Below are positions 1 through 9,010 of a DNA stretch of 64,000 bases, one piece after another. The DNA is from Arthrobacter sp. ov407. GTDB taxonomy: Bacteria; Actinomycetota; Actinomycetes; Actinomycetales; Micrococcaceae. The stretch covers positions 62,001 to 126,000 of the forward strand of contig NZ_FNGD01000004.1 of the NCBI RefSeq assembly GCF_900102895.1. Direction: 5' to 3'. A program made the translations under genes and the position numbers. The notes under the pieces are model-generated. The model was not told the origin of the DNA and ran no database searches. It saw nothing but the letters and a program-made list of their open reading frames with translations. The stretch's first letter is position 1. Each line of letters starts with the position of its first letter.

Positions 1-345
1 GGTGATCATCCGCCAGGCCGTGGCGCGGATGGCCGTGCGGCCGCCGGCCACGAGTTCGGCCTGCACCAGCTCGATGGTCCGGCCGGGGCGGAGGGTGGAG
101 GTCACGACCTCGAACTCGCCGCCGGGGATCAGCCCGAGGATTTCATAGCTGAGCCGCGCCATGCGCATGTCCTCGCGGGGCTCATGCCTGGCCAGGGCGT
201 CGGCCATGATCCCGGACGCAGGGGCCATGTGCTGCTCGTGTTCGTTCCACGCGCCCTGGGCGTGAATAGTCGAGCGGAACCGCCCTTCCCCCAGAACCTC
301 ATAGTAGAAATCGCCTTTGGCCAAAACAGGGAGTTCAGCAGTCAA
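1..345 (-). CDS. Thioesterase family protein (3' end cut by window edge)
   Basis: The frame is open from a TTG at 343-345 to the left edge, giving 115 codons with no stop, so the C-terminal part lies outside the window. The TTG is chosen because an AAAGG ribosome-binding site lies about 6 nt before it. The product begins TAELPVLAKGDFYYEVLGEG and continues with a RSTIHAQGAWNEHEQHMAP stretch. This resembles the N-terminal hot-dog half of actinobacterial acyl-CoA thioesterase-like proteins, which would hydrolyse acyl-CoA esters in the cytoplasm. The family call is from memory of such sequences; the substrate is unknown. It is divergent from the gene at 558 across a 212-bp gap. Confidence 0.7.
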   Translation of the reverse strand, partial: MTAELPVLAKGDFYYEVLGEGRFRSTIHAQGAWNEHEQHMAPASGIMADALARHEPREDMRMARLSYEILGLIPGGEFEVVTSTLRPGRTIELVQAELVAGGRTAIRATAWRMIT

Positions 346-557
346 CGTCGACCTTTCGCAGCTTCCATCGGAGAACTCCACCACCCTATCGCCTCAAGCG
401 CCCACCGCCCGTGCTGCGGCTACCGGTGCTGCAGTCACCGGGGCCCAAACGCGCGGCAGACCCCAACGCCGGAGACGGCGGCCGTGTCAATGGTCAGTGT
501 TCGGCCAGCCTGACTGGGTAGACTCGGTCACAGCGTCCGCAACTATCATCCGAAGAG

Positions 558-1277
558 GTGCTCCCCCTGATTAGAGTCATCAGCTACAACCTCCGCAAGC
601 ACAATGCCAGCGGCGAGCTGGTCGATCTGGCCCGCGATTTCGAGATTGACGCTTTGTGCCTCCAGGAGTGCGACACGGACGATCTGCCGGAAACCATCGG
701 GGATCTGCACCTGGCCGATTCCACCAAGGGCAACCGGCTGGGCCTGGCGATCTACTACCGAAAGGACCGCTTCACCGCCTACGACACCCAGACGTTCGCC
801 TTGAAGAAGTCCCTCCACGACCGCGTCCTCTCCCCAGCACACGAGCGGCTCATCGGCACGCGCGTGACCGACAACAAGACCGACCACGAACTCGTCATCG
901 CGTCCTTCCACGCGGCACCGCTGACGGCGTCGAACTCCCTGCGGCGGAACCAGATCCGTGCCGCCCACGCCGAGCTGCTCAGCATGGGCGGCGGCCTGAT
1001 GTCCCTTATGGTGGGTGACTTCAACTATCCGTTCTTCACCAAGTCCCTGACAGCGAAGATGAAGGACGCCGGCTACGACCTCACGATGAGTGACCGCCGG
1101 ACCTACACGCGGTACAAGGTCTTCAAGGGCCATTTCGACTTTGCCACCTCCCAGGGGCTGGAGATCGAAAGCGTCGAGACGCTGCCCCGCGGCGCCTCGG
1201 ACCACCTCCCCATCCTGATCTCCGCCGAATACGGTCAGGACAGCAACGGCAACGGGTCGGCACCTGAAGCCAGCTAG
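558..1277 (+). CDS. Endonuclease/exonuclease/phosphatase family hydrolase
   Basis: The 239-residue product has the landmarks of the EEP fold: ISYNL near the N-terminus (metal-proximal Asn), CLQECD (metal-binding Glu), GDFNYPF (Asp/Asn) and a C-terminal GASDHLP (catalytic SDH). No signal peptide is visible, so it is probably a cytoplasmic Mg-dependent phosphodiesterase; nucleic acid, inositol-phosphate and lipid substrates are all known in this fold. The start is uncertain. The GTG at 558 sits directly on an AAGAGG motif, which fits better a start three codons downstream (CTG or ATT just before IRVISYN). Confidence 0.85.
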   Translation: MLPLIRVISYNLRKHNASGELVDLARDFEIDALCLQECDTDDLPETIGDLHLADSTKGNRLGLAIYYRKDRFTAYDTQTFALKKSLHDRVLSPAHERLIGTRVTDNKTDHELVIASFHAAPLTASNSLRRNQIRAAHAELLSMGGGLMSLMVGDFNYPFFTKSLTAKMKDAGYDLTMSDRRTYTRYKVFKGHFDFATSQGLEIESVETLPRGASDHLPILISAEYGQDSNGNGSAPEAS

Positions 1278-1329
1278 CGGATGTTGCCAGCAGCCGCACT
1301 CGGGGAGAAATCCAGAAGTCCGGGCGCCG

Positions 1330-2445
1330 CTAGGAGCCCGCGTTGAAGACGTCCCCGCCGAAGCTGTTCAGGCCCGGCGCCCCGGCGTACCCGAGGCGCG
1401 GGAGCGAGAACGCGTCTTCGATGCTCGCCAGGAGGCTGAAGTGGTTGTAGGCCCGGTCCGACGTCGTGCCGCCCATGGTCAACGGCGAGAGCACCAAAGC
1501 ACCAATCCTGCCGCCGGCCGTGCCTCCGGGCAGCAGTCCTGACGGCCCCTCGGTCTTGCCCTCGGATTCATCGAAGGTGATGACCAGCATTCCGTCCTGC
1601 CGGAAGGCCGGGGAGTCCAGGATTGCCGGGACCTGCCGGCTCAACCAACTGTCGGCGGCGGCCAGCCCGCCTGCACTGCCATCGACGCAGGGGTGGTCGT
1701 GGCCGTCGTTGCAAAGATTGGGCGAGATGTAGGCCAGGTTCGGCGTCGTGGACACGGACTGGAGGTCGCCGCGGAGTTCACCAAAGTCCACCACATTGCT
1801 CTGGCATTCCGGTGACGAGGTGATGGCCTGGAAGTACACGAACGGATTGTGCCGCGTTGCATACTGGTCGCCCACCTTGGCGCCCTGGCTGGTGTCCTTC
1901 GCGCCAAGCTCGGGATGACGGCACGGGGTGCCCATGTCTTCCATATAGCCCTTCCAGGTCTTGCCGGCGGCGCTGAGCTGCCCGGCGACCGTGGGGACCG
2001 AATCCGGATAGACGCAGCCGGTGCCCTCCGCCTCCCCGAGCGAGGCCGTCCCCGTCAGCTGAAACGCGGCGTAAGTAGGGCAGTCGTCGCGGGTCATGGC
2101 GTTGGACGGCTGCCCGGATATCTGGGCAAGGTAGTTCGGGTTCGAGTTGTGGGCGATCCCGTAGTACTCGGAAAGCAGGACGCCCTGGCTGCGAAGCGTC
2201 TGCGAGAGGTAGGGGGCCTCAGAGCCGGAACCCCACACTTCGTTGTAGCCCTTGTTCTCAAGATTGATCACGAACACGTGCCCCGGCTTCGACCCCGCCC
2301 GCGCGGTGGCCGTGCCTCCGGCAGTGGGACCCGGACTGCCGCCCGGCGGACCAGGCTCGCACGCTGCGGCCGACACCACGAGGACTGCTGCAACAAGCAG
2401 CCGCACGGCGATTCGTCGATGAGTCTTCGTGGCATTCAGGCTCAT
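1330..2445 (-). CDS. Secreted phosphoesterase-family lipoprotein (acid phosphatase/phospholipase C-like)
   Basis: From the ATG at 2445, which has a GGAAAG ribosome-binding site, the product is 371 residues. It has a basic N-terminus, a hydrophobic stretch and a lipobox ending SAAAC at about Cys29, so it is predicted to be membrane-anchored outside the cell. The mature part carries VFVINLENKGYNEVWGSG, then NPNYLAQISG and a late ITFDESEG, the signature blocks of the phosphoesterase family that includes phospholipase C and acid phosphatases. The expected reaction is metal-dependent phosphomonoester or phosphodiester cleavage. An in-frame GTG extension upstream would place a charged tail before the signal and is disfavoured. 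Confidence 0.85.
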   Translation of the reverse strand: MSLNATKTHRRIAVRLLVAAVLVVSAAACEPGPPGGSPGPTAGGTATARAGSKPGHVFVINLENKGYNEVWGSGSEAPYLSQTLRSQGVLLSEYYGIAHNSNPNYLAQISGQPSNAMTRDDCPTYAAFQLTGTASLGEAEGTGCVYPDSVPTVAGQLSAAGKTWKGYMEDMGTPCRHPELGAKDTSQGAKVGDQYATRHNPFVYFQAITSSPECQSNVVDFGELRGDLQSVSTTPNLAYISPNLCNDGHDHPCVDGSAGGLAAADSWLSRQVPAILDSPAFRQDGMLVITFDESEGKTEGPSGLLPGGTAGGRIGALVLSPLTMGGTTSDRAYNHFSLLASIEDAFSLPRLGYAGAPGLNSFGGDVFNAGS

Positions 2446-2475
2446 GGATTCCGGCTTTCCGATTGATCGATCAGC

Positions 2476-2713
2476 ATGGCATTGGCGGCTCCAGTGGTTG
2501 CACTCTTTCACACCACGGTCAAGAAAACCCGCGAGGACCCTGCACAGTGGCTGGGAACGATGGCTGGGAAGCAGTAGCCAGGAACGCCGGAGGCCGTCTC
2601 CGATGCAGGCGTCTCCAGACCCGGGGCTTACCTCACTGATGATCCGGACAATCCGATGCTCGCGTCGTACGGCGCCAACGTACTCAAAGGCTGGCTGCGG
2701 GCGGAGTCCCGGC
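2476..2713 (+). pseudogene. Possible gene relic interrupted by an in-frame amber codon
   Basis: Between two minus-strand genes the plus strand holds a 33-codon ORF from ATG 2476 to TAG 2575. Reading on past the TAG in the same frame gives a protein-like stretch containing AYLTDDPDNPMLASYG and VLKGWLRAE. Its composition looks like real coding sequence, and it runs into the 3' end of the SRPBCC gene. I do not recognise the family. It could be a decayed gene, a sequencing error at the TAG, or chance. Confidence 0.3.
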
Positions 2714-3181
2714 TCAGGCTTGTCGCTGTGCGACTGCGCCGGCGAGTGAGGCCAGGCCCTTTTCGAAGTCCGCGCCGACCATCTTGTCCATATTCATGAA
2801 CAGCGCGAAGACCTTGCCGATGCCTTCGTTCTCCCCGGTCATGGTCCAGGTGACCTGAGTGCCGTCGCCTGAGGGCGTGAACGTGAATGAGGTGGGGTTG
2901 ATCGCCTTGAAGGGTTTGGTGAATTCCAAGCGGATCTTGATGTTGCGCGGCTCGGCGGTATCGACAATTTCCATGGTGCCGGAGCCGGCCTTGCGGTTCC
3001 CGCTCCAGGCGTACTTGGCGCCGACGCCGGATTCGCTGCCGGAGTAGCTCCGTTCCATGGCGGGATCTACGGCCTCCCAGGGGGACCACTTGGTCCATTC
3101 GTGGAAGCTGTTGACCAACGGAAAGATGTCCTGGGCCGCTGCGGGAATGACTGCGCTGCGGGTAACTTCAAAGGTAGACAT
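2714..3181 (-). CDS. SRPBCC family protein (polyketide cyclase/dehydrase-like)
   Basis: The 155-residue product fits the START/SRPBCC helix-grip fold. It starts FEVTRSAVIPAAAQDIFPLV, has NSFHEWTKWSPWEA (the usual 'planted on the potential ligand mouth' segment), a central EPRNIKIRLEF strand and a long C-terminal helix beginning GADFEKGLASL. Proteins of this type bind hydrophobic ligands in a cavity; no catalytic residues can be assigned. There is no signal peptide. A TAGGAT box six bases before the ATG suggests leaderless transcription. Confidence 0.85.
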   Translation of the reverse strand: MSTFEVTRSAVIPAAAQDIFPLVNSFHEWTKWSPWEAVDPAMERSYSGSESGVGAKYAWSGNRKAGSGTMEIVDTAEPRNIKIRLEFTKPFKAINPTSFTFTPSGDGTQVTWTMTGENEGIGKVFALFMNMDKMVGADFEKGLASLAGAVAQRQA

Positions 3182-3187
3182 GCCGTA

Positions 3188-3193
3188 ATCCTA
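3188..3193 (-). promoter_or_regulatory. -10 box TAGGAT of a probable leaderless transcript
   Basis: On the minus strand TAGGAT is followed by TACGGC and then the ATG of the SRPBCC gene. The spacing places the transcription start at or next to the A of the start codon, and no ribosome-binding site is present. Confidence 0.5.
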
Positions 3194-3356
3194 GGCGGTG
3201 GCCTGCCCAACTGGACACCTGACCTGCGGTTTCATCCCTTCGCGGCGGCGGCCTCCGTCAGATCGACCACCGGCGAGGGCCCTCCTTTAACGGACGCGAC
3301 GCCGCCCATCGCGCTCGCCCCGCAGCGCGTGCGTCGACGCCGCTGGAGCCAGCCAG

Positions 3357-3362
3357 TACGCT
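3357..3362 (+). promoter_or_regulatory. -10 box TACGCT of a probable leaderless transcript
   Basis: TACGCT is followed by CGGAAA and the ATG at 3369. There is no purine-rich ribosome-binding site in between. The geometry matches the neighbouring divergent promoter at 3188-3193. Confidence 0.45.
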
Positions 3363-3368
3363 CGGAAA

Positions 3369-4820
3369 ATGGGAATCGCTCGCAAAGCCCTCGCCGCTAT
3401 GGTTGTGCTGATGGCCGCCCTTCTCGGCGGCGCCCCCGCGGCGCTCGCCGTGACGCCGACCGCCGTCGTGGTTGAAGACCGCGCCGGGGTTTTGGACAAA
3501 AAGACGCTGCTGCCGGCAGTACAGTCCACCGACTTTTACGAGCCCACCAAAGTTGCGATCTACACGTACGACGGCACAGCCGCGGACAACCTGAATGCGG
3601 AAGTCCTGCGGTTCGCCCGCGCCGAACACCCCGAATGGATCAGCGCCGACGGGCAGAAGTGGACGGACGGGCTGTTCATCTTCGCCCTCGATCCGGTGGG
3701 CCGGCATGTCGGGACGTACATGGGTGAGGACCGGAAGGTATCGCCCGATCAGCGCGAGGACATCCAGAACGCATCCAAGGAACTGCTCCGGGATGCGCAG
3801 TGGACCGACGGCACCGTTGCCGGGATCCGCCGCGGCGCCGAACTCATCAATCAGCCGTGGTACCGTTCCACGGCTTTCCTCGTCACGGCCTGGACGGCGG
3901 TGGCCGCCGCCGTCTGCGGAGCTGCAGCGTGGCTGATCGTGCGGTGGCGGACCCGGGTGTCCAGCCGGAAGGAACTGGCCCGGGGCGACGCCAGCTACGC
4001 CAACGTCAGCATGGACCTGCAGGTCACCGAGCTCAACGCCAGCACCATTCCCGAATCGTCCCGGTACGGGAGCACGGTCCTGGAGAAACACCGCACGTTC
4101 GTGAACCGTTACAACACAGCCACCGAAGTTTCCAACCAGGTACATGCCCTCAGCAGACGGGACCTGGGCCGCCGGCACAACCTTAACCTGGTCCGGAGCT
4201 ACGCCGACGCCGCTGCCGAACTCGACGCGCTGGACGATGTGATCGCCGATACCAATGCCTTGCTCAACCGAGGCTCAACGTGGCCCGCCGCCTGGGACCG
4301 CCAGCTCGCGCCGTTCGGCAGTGACCTGGACGGCCTGGAAAACCTGCTCAGCGAGCGCCGCGCCGAGGGAACCTCAGCGACGGCGGCGGCACTGCGGTCC
4401 TTCCGCGATGAAAGCCGGCATGATGTGGAGCGCTGGTCGGCGGAACTGGCGGACGGCTCGATCACGCCTGAGACGGCGCTGGACCGGCTGCGTGACGCCC
4501 GGACTCACCTCTCGGAGCTCCTGAAGAACCACGCCGACACCCTGATCGACGCCTATGCCCGCAATGACAAGGAAGCCGGCCTCATGCGCCAGGAAATGGA
4601 CAGTGCGCAGGCGGGAAGCAAGGCCAGGTACGGTCGCTCGTACGAGCCGAGCATCCTCGGAACGGTGTACCCGTCCTACTACTTCTTCTCGGTCCCGAGC
4701 TTCAACTCCGGTTTCAACACCGGCGTCAGCAGCGTCAGCAGCGCGCGCGGCGGTGCCACCACCGGGTACGGGGCCAGCGGCGGCAGCTTCTCCGGGTCAG
4801 GGAGCTCGTCGAGTTTCTAG
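3369..4820 (+). CDS. DUF5129 / TPM-like membrane protein
   Basis: The 483-residue product starts with a signal peptide ending about ALAV (residue 28). A DUF5129-type extracellular domain follows, related in layout to TPM domains: VVVEDRAGVLDKKTLLPAV, then VAIYTYDG and WTDGLFIFALD. A single membrane segment lies near residues 175-195 (TAFLVTAWTAVAAAVCGAAA). After it comes a long charged, helix-rich cytoplasmic region and a Gly/Ser-rich tail ending GSGSSSSF, typical of these Micrococcaceae proteins. TPM proteins have been linked to photosystem repair in plants and to envelope or phosphatase roles elsewhere; nothing here fixes the function. Confidence 0.8.
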   Translation: MGIARKALAAMVVLMAALLGGAPAALAVTPTAVVVEDRAGVLDKKTLLPAVQSTDFYEPTKVAIYTYDGTAADNLNAEVLRFARAEHPEWISADGQKWTDGLFIFALDPVGRHVGTYMGEDRKVSPDQREDIQNASKELLRDAQWTDGTVAGIRRGAELINQPWYRSTAFLVTAWTAVAAAVCGAAAWLIVRWRTRVSSRKELARGDASYANVSMDLQVTELNASTIPESSRYGSTVLEKHRTFVNRYNTATEVSNQVHALSRRDLGRRHNLNLVRSYADAAAELDALDDVIADTNALLNRGSTWPAAWDRQLAPFGSDLDGLENLLSERRAEGTSATAAALRSFRDESRHDVERWSAELADGSITPETALDRLRDARTHLSELLKNHADTLIDAYARNDKEAGLMRQEMDSAQAGSKARYGRSYEPSILGTVYPSYYFFSVPSFNSGFNTGVSSVSSARGGATTGYGASGGSFSGSGSSSSF

Positions 4821-4844
4821 GGCCAAGTTTCCAGGGCTGTGCTT

Positions 4845-5039
4845 TTAGGGCCCGCCCCCGGGCCGTTCGACGACGAAATCACCGCCGGGAAACATGATCG
4901 TTTCGTGGCCGTCGTCGAACCTGACGAGGTACGGCGGCGCACCATCGACCCCTCTCACCTCAAGGATCTGGCCGTGCCGGTCCGTGGACTCAACAGTGTG
5001 CCCCCGGATGATGATGCGGTCCCCTGCGACTGCCTTCAT
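4845..5039 (-). CDS. DUF1918 domain-containing protein
   Basis: This 64-residue protein begins MKAVAGDRIIIRGHTVESTD and continues GQILEVRGVDG and YLVRFDDGHE, the compact SH3-like beta fold of DUF1918. The family is common in actinobacteria and has no firm function. The ATG at 5039 follows an AGGTGATC ribosome-binding site; a GTG three codons upstream is the alternative. It lies convergent with the DUF5129 gene, only 24 bp away. Confidence 0.85.
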   Translation of the reverse strand: MKAVAGDRIIIRGHTVESTDRHGQILEVRGVDGAPPYLVRFDDGHETIMFPGGDFVVERPGGGP

Positions 5040-5138
5040 GGCGATCACCTGTATCTCTATTGACGCCTGTGTGCCGGAAGATCATTATTGCTCTTGTCGG
5101 CTGGGGGGCGCTATGGCTTTAGGTTGAGGAGCCGCGCC

Positions 5139-5342
5139 GTGAAAAGAATATGTGCAGTTGGCCAAACAGGAAAAGCAGACAGCACCCTGTTCCCAGAAAC
5201 CGCTTCCGCGGCAGGGCCGCTGTACGGCCCGCCCACTCCCCCGGCCCACCACGGCGGCCCAGGCTACCGACGACGCCGAAGCGTCGACTGTAATTCCCCT
5301 GGTCCGGGCAGCACTGCGGGGCATGCGGGGTACCGGCCATGA
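5139..5342 (+). CDS. Possible small protein coupled to the RND permease
   Basis: A GTG at 5139 is preceded by GAGGAG at a spacing of 7 nt and opens a 67-codon frame. Its TGA (5340-5342) overlaps the ATG of the following permease as ATGA. The product is unrecognised, basic and Pro/Gly-rich, with no membrane segment. The good ribosome-binding site and stop/start overlap suggest translational coupling, but composition alone does not prove it is real. The rest of the 5049-5338 interval shows nothing else. Confidence 0.3.
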   Translation: MKRICAVGQTGKADSTLFPETASAAGPLYGPPTPPAHHGGPGYRRRRSVDCNSPGPGSTAGHAGYRP

Positions 5343-8300
5343 TGAGTGCAATCGTACGCTGGACTCTGCAGTTCAGGCTCTTGGTCCTGGCTGCTGCCGC
5401 AGGAATCCTTGCCCTCGGGCTCACCAACCTGCCGAGTATGTCCGTGGACGCCTTTCCGGAATTCGCCCCGCCGCAGGTAGAGATCCAGACTGAAGCCCTG
5501 GGGCTCTCTGCCGCCGAGGTGGAGCAACTCATCACCTCCCCCATGGAGGCCGACCTGCTGAACGGGGTGGCCTGGGTCGAGGCGATCCGGTCCAAATCTG
5601 TGCCCGGCCTTTCGTCGATCCAGATGGTCTTCAAGCCGGGGACCGACATTTTGCGCGCACGCCAGCTCGTCTCGGAACGGCTGACCCAGGCGCGCGCACT
5701 GCCCAATGTTTCGGCGGCTCCAGTGCTTATGCAGCCGCTGTCCTCGACAAGTCGGGTCATGATGGTCCGGCTAACGTCCAAAAACATGTCCGCCATCGAC
5801 ATGTCCGTCCTGGCCCGCTGGACCATGAAGCCCGGGCTCTTAGCCGTTCCCGGCGTCGCGAACGTGGCAATCTGGGGCCAGCGCGACCAGCAGCTTCAAG
5901 TCCTGGTGGATCCGGCGCAGCTCCAGGCCAAGGGCGTCACCCTTGACGAAATCATTAAGACGACCGGCAACTCCGTGTGGGTCTCGCCACTGAGCTACTT
6001 GGAAGCATCCACACCGGGCACCGGCGGTTTCTTCGAGACGGGCCATCAGCGGATCGGCATCCAGCATGTCCTGCCGATCACCACGCCGGAAGACCTGGGC
6101 CAGGTGCCTGTTCAGGGGGCGGCCGGCAAGCTCCTGCTCAAGGACGTGGCCAAGGTGTCAACCGACCACCAACCCCTGATCGGCGACGCCCTGCTCAGCA
6201 ACGAAGCCGAGTTGTTGCTGGTGATCGAGAAGTTCCCAGAGACCAACACGATGGATGTGACCCGAGGCGTTGACGAGGTCCTCCACGAGCTTCAGCCCGG
6301 CTTGCCCGGAGTCACGATCGATACCAGCGTCTACCGGCAGGCGTCCTTTATCGACGAAGAGGTCGGGACGCTCGGCGTCGCTGCACTGAGCGCGCTGCTG
6401 CTGATCGTTGCCCTGTTTGGGGCTTTCTTCCGTTCCTGGCGCACGGCCCTGATCAGCTTGATCACGATTCCCGTGTCGCTGACCGCGGCAGCGCTGGTGC
6501 TCGACCTGCGCGGCACCGGGATGAACACGATGGTCCTAGCCGGCATGGTGCTTGCCCTGGCCGTCATCGTAGGCGACGTTGCGGAAGACCTGAACGGCAT
6601 CGCGCGGGCACGAAGCGCCGCCGCGAGGGCAGCCGCCGGGGCACACTCAGCGTCCGGCGACGGCGGGCCTGACACCGGCCAGAACCAGGCAACGGACCGA
6701 CGCGACTCAGTGATCCCCGGCGCCCTGCGGGCCGCCCGCACGCCGGTCCTCTATTCGCTGCTGATCATGGCGCTGGCCGTCACGCCTGCGCTCTATATCT
6801 CCGGTGAGAACGGTGCCCTGTTCGGCCCCCTGGTGCAGAGTTACCTGCTTGCGCTGGTTGTCTCGATGATTGTCGCGCTTACGGTCACGGCGGCACTGGC
6901 GTTCGTCCTTCCTGTAGGTTCCAAGGCGCCAAAACGCCGTTCCCTGGCACGGCTGCAAGGAGCATACGGCCGTACGGTGAGGCGCCTAACGCGAAAGACG
7001 CGCTGGGTATTCGCCGCCGCGGCGGTGGTAGCGGTGACCGGACTGGCGCTCGCACCCCAGTTGGCCGGGACCCGTCCCGTGGTTCCGGTGCTGGCGGACA
7101 AGACCCTGGTGGTGCACTGGAGCGCGATAGCTGGCACCTCGGACCAGGAAATGAGCCGGATCACGGAAGCGGCCGCCGGAGAACTGCGCACCGTGGCGGG
7201 GGTGGCCAATGTCGGAGGCCACATCGGGCGTGCGATCACCTCGGATCAGGTCGGCGACGTCAGCTCCGGCGAGCTGTGGGTGACCGTGGCCCCCGACGCC
7301 TCCTACACGGACACGGCCGCCGCCGTCGACCGAGTGATCGCGGGCTATCCGGGCCTGACCAGCAAAGTCTCCACCTACCCGCAGGAACGCATCGACCAGA
7401 TCAGGGAAGAGGCGGACAGCGGCTTTGCCGTCCGGGTCTTCGGACTGGACCCGACGATTCTGCGGCAGAAGGCCGCGGAAGTGCAACAGATTCTTGAGCA
7501 CACGGCCGGCGTGGTCAACCCCCACGTCGATCTGCCCGCCGAACAGCCGATCGCCGAGGTCAAAGTGAACCTGGCCGCGGCCCAAAAGGCCGGCGTCGTC
7601 CCAGGGGACGTACGGCGCGCCGCTGCCGCGTTGCTGCAAGGCATCGAAGTTGGCAACCTCTACGAACAGCAGAAGGTCTTCTCCGTCATCGTGAAGGGGA
7701 ATGCGGCCACCCGCAACAGCCTTGACAGCGTCCGCAACCTGATCATTGACACCCCCAACGGCGGGCACGCCCGCCTCGGCGACGTCGCCCAGGTGACCAT
7801 GGTCGGGAACGAGTCCGTGATCCTGCACGATGACACCTCGCGGCGCATCGATGTCAAGGCCGAGATCCAGGGCCGTCCGCTGGGCGACATCCAGGGAGAC
7901 ATCAACACGGCCCTGCAGCAGATGCAGTTCCCGATTTCCTACCATGCCGAGATCCTCACCCAGTACGCCCAGCAGCAAAACAATTACCAGTGGCTCTGGC
8001 TGCTCGCGGCCGTTGCCGCGGCCGGCATCCTGGTGCTGCTGCAGACGGCGACGGGGAGCTGGCGGCTCGCCGGCCCGCTCTTCCTTGGCCTGATCCTGGC
8101 ACTGAGCGGCGGGGTGCTGGCCGCCCAGGCCACGGGTGGCATCAACTCGCTGGTGGCCCTTGTCGCCTTCGCCGCGGTGCTGGGCATAGCCGTCCGCGGC
8201 GCTCTGTTGCTGACGGGCCAGGTCCGGAGCCTGCGGGCAACAGATGCTTCGGCGCCCTGGCCTGAGCTGGTGGTCCGCGGAACCAAGGACAGGCTGGGGC

Positions 8301-8545
8301 CGGTCCTGATGTCGACCGTGATATCGGCGCTGGCGCTGCTGCCCCTGGTCCTCCTGGGCGGTGTCGTCGGAACGGAAATTATCCTGCCGCTAGCCGTGAT
8401 CGTCTGGGGCGGCCTGCTGACAACAACCTTCTTCACCCTGTTTGTTGTGCCCGCTGTGCTGCTTAGGTTCGAGCCGAAGCAAGCACCCAGCGCGCGGACC
8501 GGCCAGGGCCCCGCTGCACCAACTGAAAGCCAGGATGCGTCATGA
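5339..8545 (+). CDS. RND efflux permease, CusA/AcrB-like, divergent copy
   Basis: The 1068-residue product has RND architecture: TM1 (LQFRLLVLAAAAGILALG), the SMSVDAFPEFAPPQVEIQTE block typical of heavy-metal RND permeases, a first porter domain, TM2-6, a second porter domain beginning near residue 590, and TM8-12. It is about 40-50% alike to the permease at 9011 by eye. The TM4 proton-relay region reads VIVGDVAEDLNGI where the other copy has VVVDDAIIDVENI, so one Asp of the DD pair and the ENI motif are lost. A hydrophilic Ala/Gly/Asp insertion follows TM4. The substrate is unknown. Its stop overlaps the next start (ATGA). Confidence 0.88.
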   Translation: MMSAIVRWTLQFRLLVLAAAAGILALGLTNLPSMSVDAFPEFAPPQVEIQTEALGLSAAEVEQLITSPMEADLLNGVAWVEAIRSKSVPGLSSIQMVFKPGTDILRARQLVSERLTQARALPNVSAAPVLMQPLSSTSRVMMVRLTSKNMSAIDMSVLARWTMKPGLLAVPGVANVAIWGQRDQQLQVLVDPAQLQAKGVTLDEIIKTTGNSVWVSPLSYLEASTPGTGGFFETGHQRIGIQHVLPITTPEDLGQVPVQGAAGKLLLKDVAKVSTDHQPLIGDALLSNEAELLLVIEKFPETNTMDVTRGVDEVLHELQPGLPGVTIDTSVYRQASFIDEEVGTLGVAALSALLLIVALFGAFFRSWRTALISLITIPVSLTAAALVLDLRGTGMNTMVLAGMVLALAVIVGDVAEDLNGIARARSAAARAAAGAHSASGDGGPDTGQNQATDRRDSVIPGALRAARTPVLYSLLIMALAVTPALYISGENGALFGPLVQSYLLALVVSMIVALTVTAALAFVLPVGSKAPKRRSLARLQGAYGRTVRRLTRKTRWVFAAAAVVAVTGLALAPQLAGTRPVVPVLADKTLVVHWSAIAGTSDQEMSRITEAAAGELRTVAGVANVGGHIGRAITSDQVGDVSSGELWVTVAPDASYTDTAAAVDRVIAGYPGLTSKVSTYPQERIDQIREEADSGFAVRVFGLDPTILRQKAAEVQQILEHTAGVVNPHVDLPAEQPIAEVKVNLAAAQKAGVVPGDVRRAAAALLQGIEVGNLYEQQKVFSVIVKGNAATRNSLDSVRNLIIDTPNGGHARLGDVAQVTMVGNESVILHDDTSRRIDVKAEIQGRPLGDIQGDINTALQQMQFPISYHAEILTQYAQQQNNYQWLWLLAAVAAAGILVLLQTATGSWRLAGPLFLGLILALSGGVLAAQATGGINSLVALVAFAAVLGIAVRGALLLTGQVRSLRATDASAPWPELVVRGTKDRLGPVLMSTVISALALLPLVLLGGVVGTEIILPLAVIVWGGLLTTTFFTLFVVPAVLLRFEPKQAPSARTGQGPAAPTESQDAS

Positions 8546-9009
8546 ACTCCCCACTTTCGCCGCGGGGCAACAAGGTCGCCGTATTCATCATTGCGGTGTT
8601 CGTGACGTTGTTCACGGCGCTCTCCTCCACAAGTTGCGCCCAGGCGCCGGAGGGCGCACCGTCCGACGGCGAGCCGGCGGCGATCGCTGAAGTCCCCGGC
8701 ACGGACCTTCACCGGCTCACCCTCACCGAGCGCGCCGTCGAACGGGTCGGGATCGAGACAGCTGTGATTGCCGTGGATCCTCACACCGGGAAGCTCACTG
8801 TCCCCTACGGGGCCATACTGTACGACAGCTCGGGCAAGGCGTGGGTCTACACCAACCCTGAGCCTCGGGTCTACGTCCGCCAAGCCATCACGGTCCAGCG
8901 CATCAACGGCGACGTTGCCGTCCTGACGGACGGGCCGCCGGCTGGGACCGTGGTGGTCACGACAGGTGCGGAGGAACTTCTCGGCACCGAATTCGATACG
9001 GCCGAGTGA
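8542..9009 (+). CDS. Truncated RND adaptor-like lipoprotein
   Basis: This 155-residue protein has a signal sequence and lipobox ending STSC (Cys32). It keeps only the membrane-proximal part of a CusB/HlyD-type adaptor: LTERAVERVGIETAVI, then LTVPYGAILYDSSGKAWVYTN and a final AGTVVVTTGAEELLG. The lipoyl and hairpin domains that would reach an outer-membrane channel are absent, which suits a cell without an outer membrane. It is wedged between two RND permeases, overlapping the first by 4 bp and ending one base before the second, so the three are almost certainly one transcript and probably one complex. Confidence 0.75.
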   Translation: MNSPLSPRGNKVAVFIIAVFVTLFTALSSTSCAQAPEGAPSDGEPAAIAEVPGTDLHRLTLTERAVERVGIETAVIAVDPHTGKLTVPYGAILYDSSGKAWVYTNPEPRVYVRQAITVQRINGDVAVLTDGPPAGTVVVTTGAEELLGTEFDTAE

Positions 9010-9010
9010 C

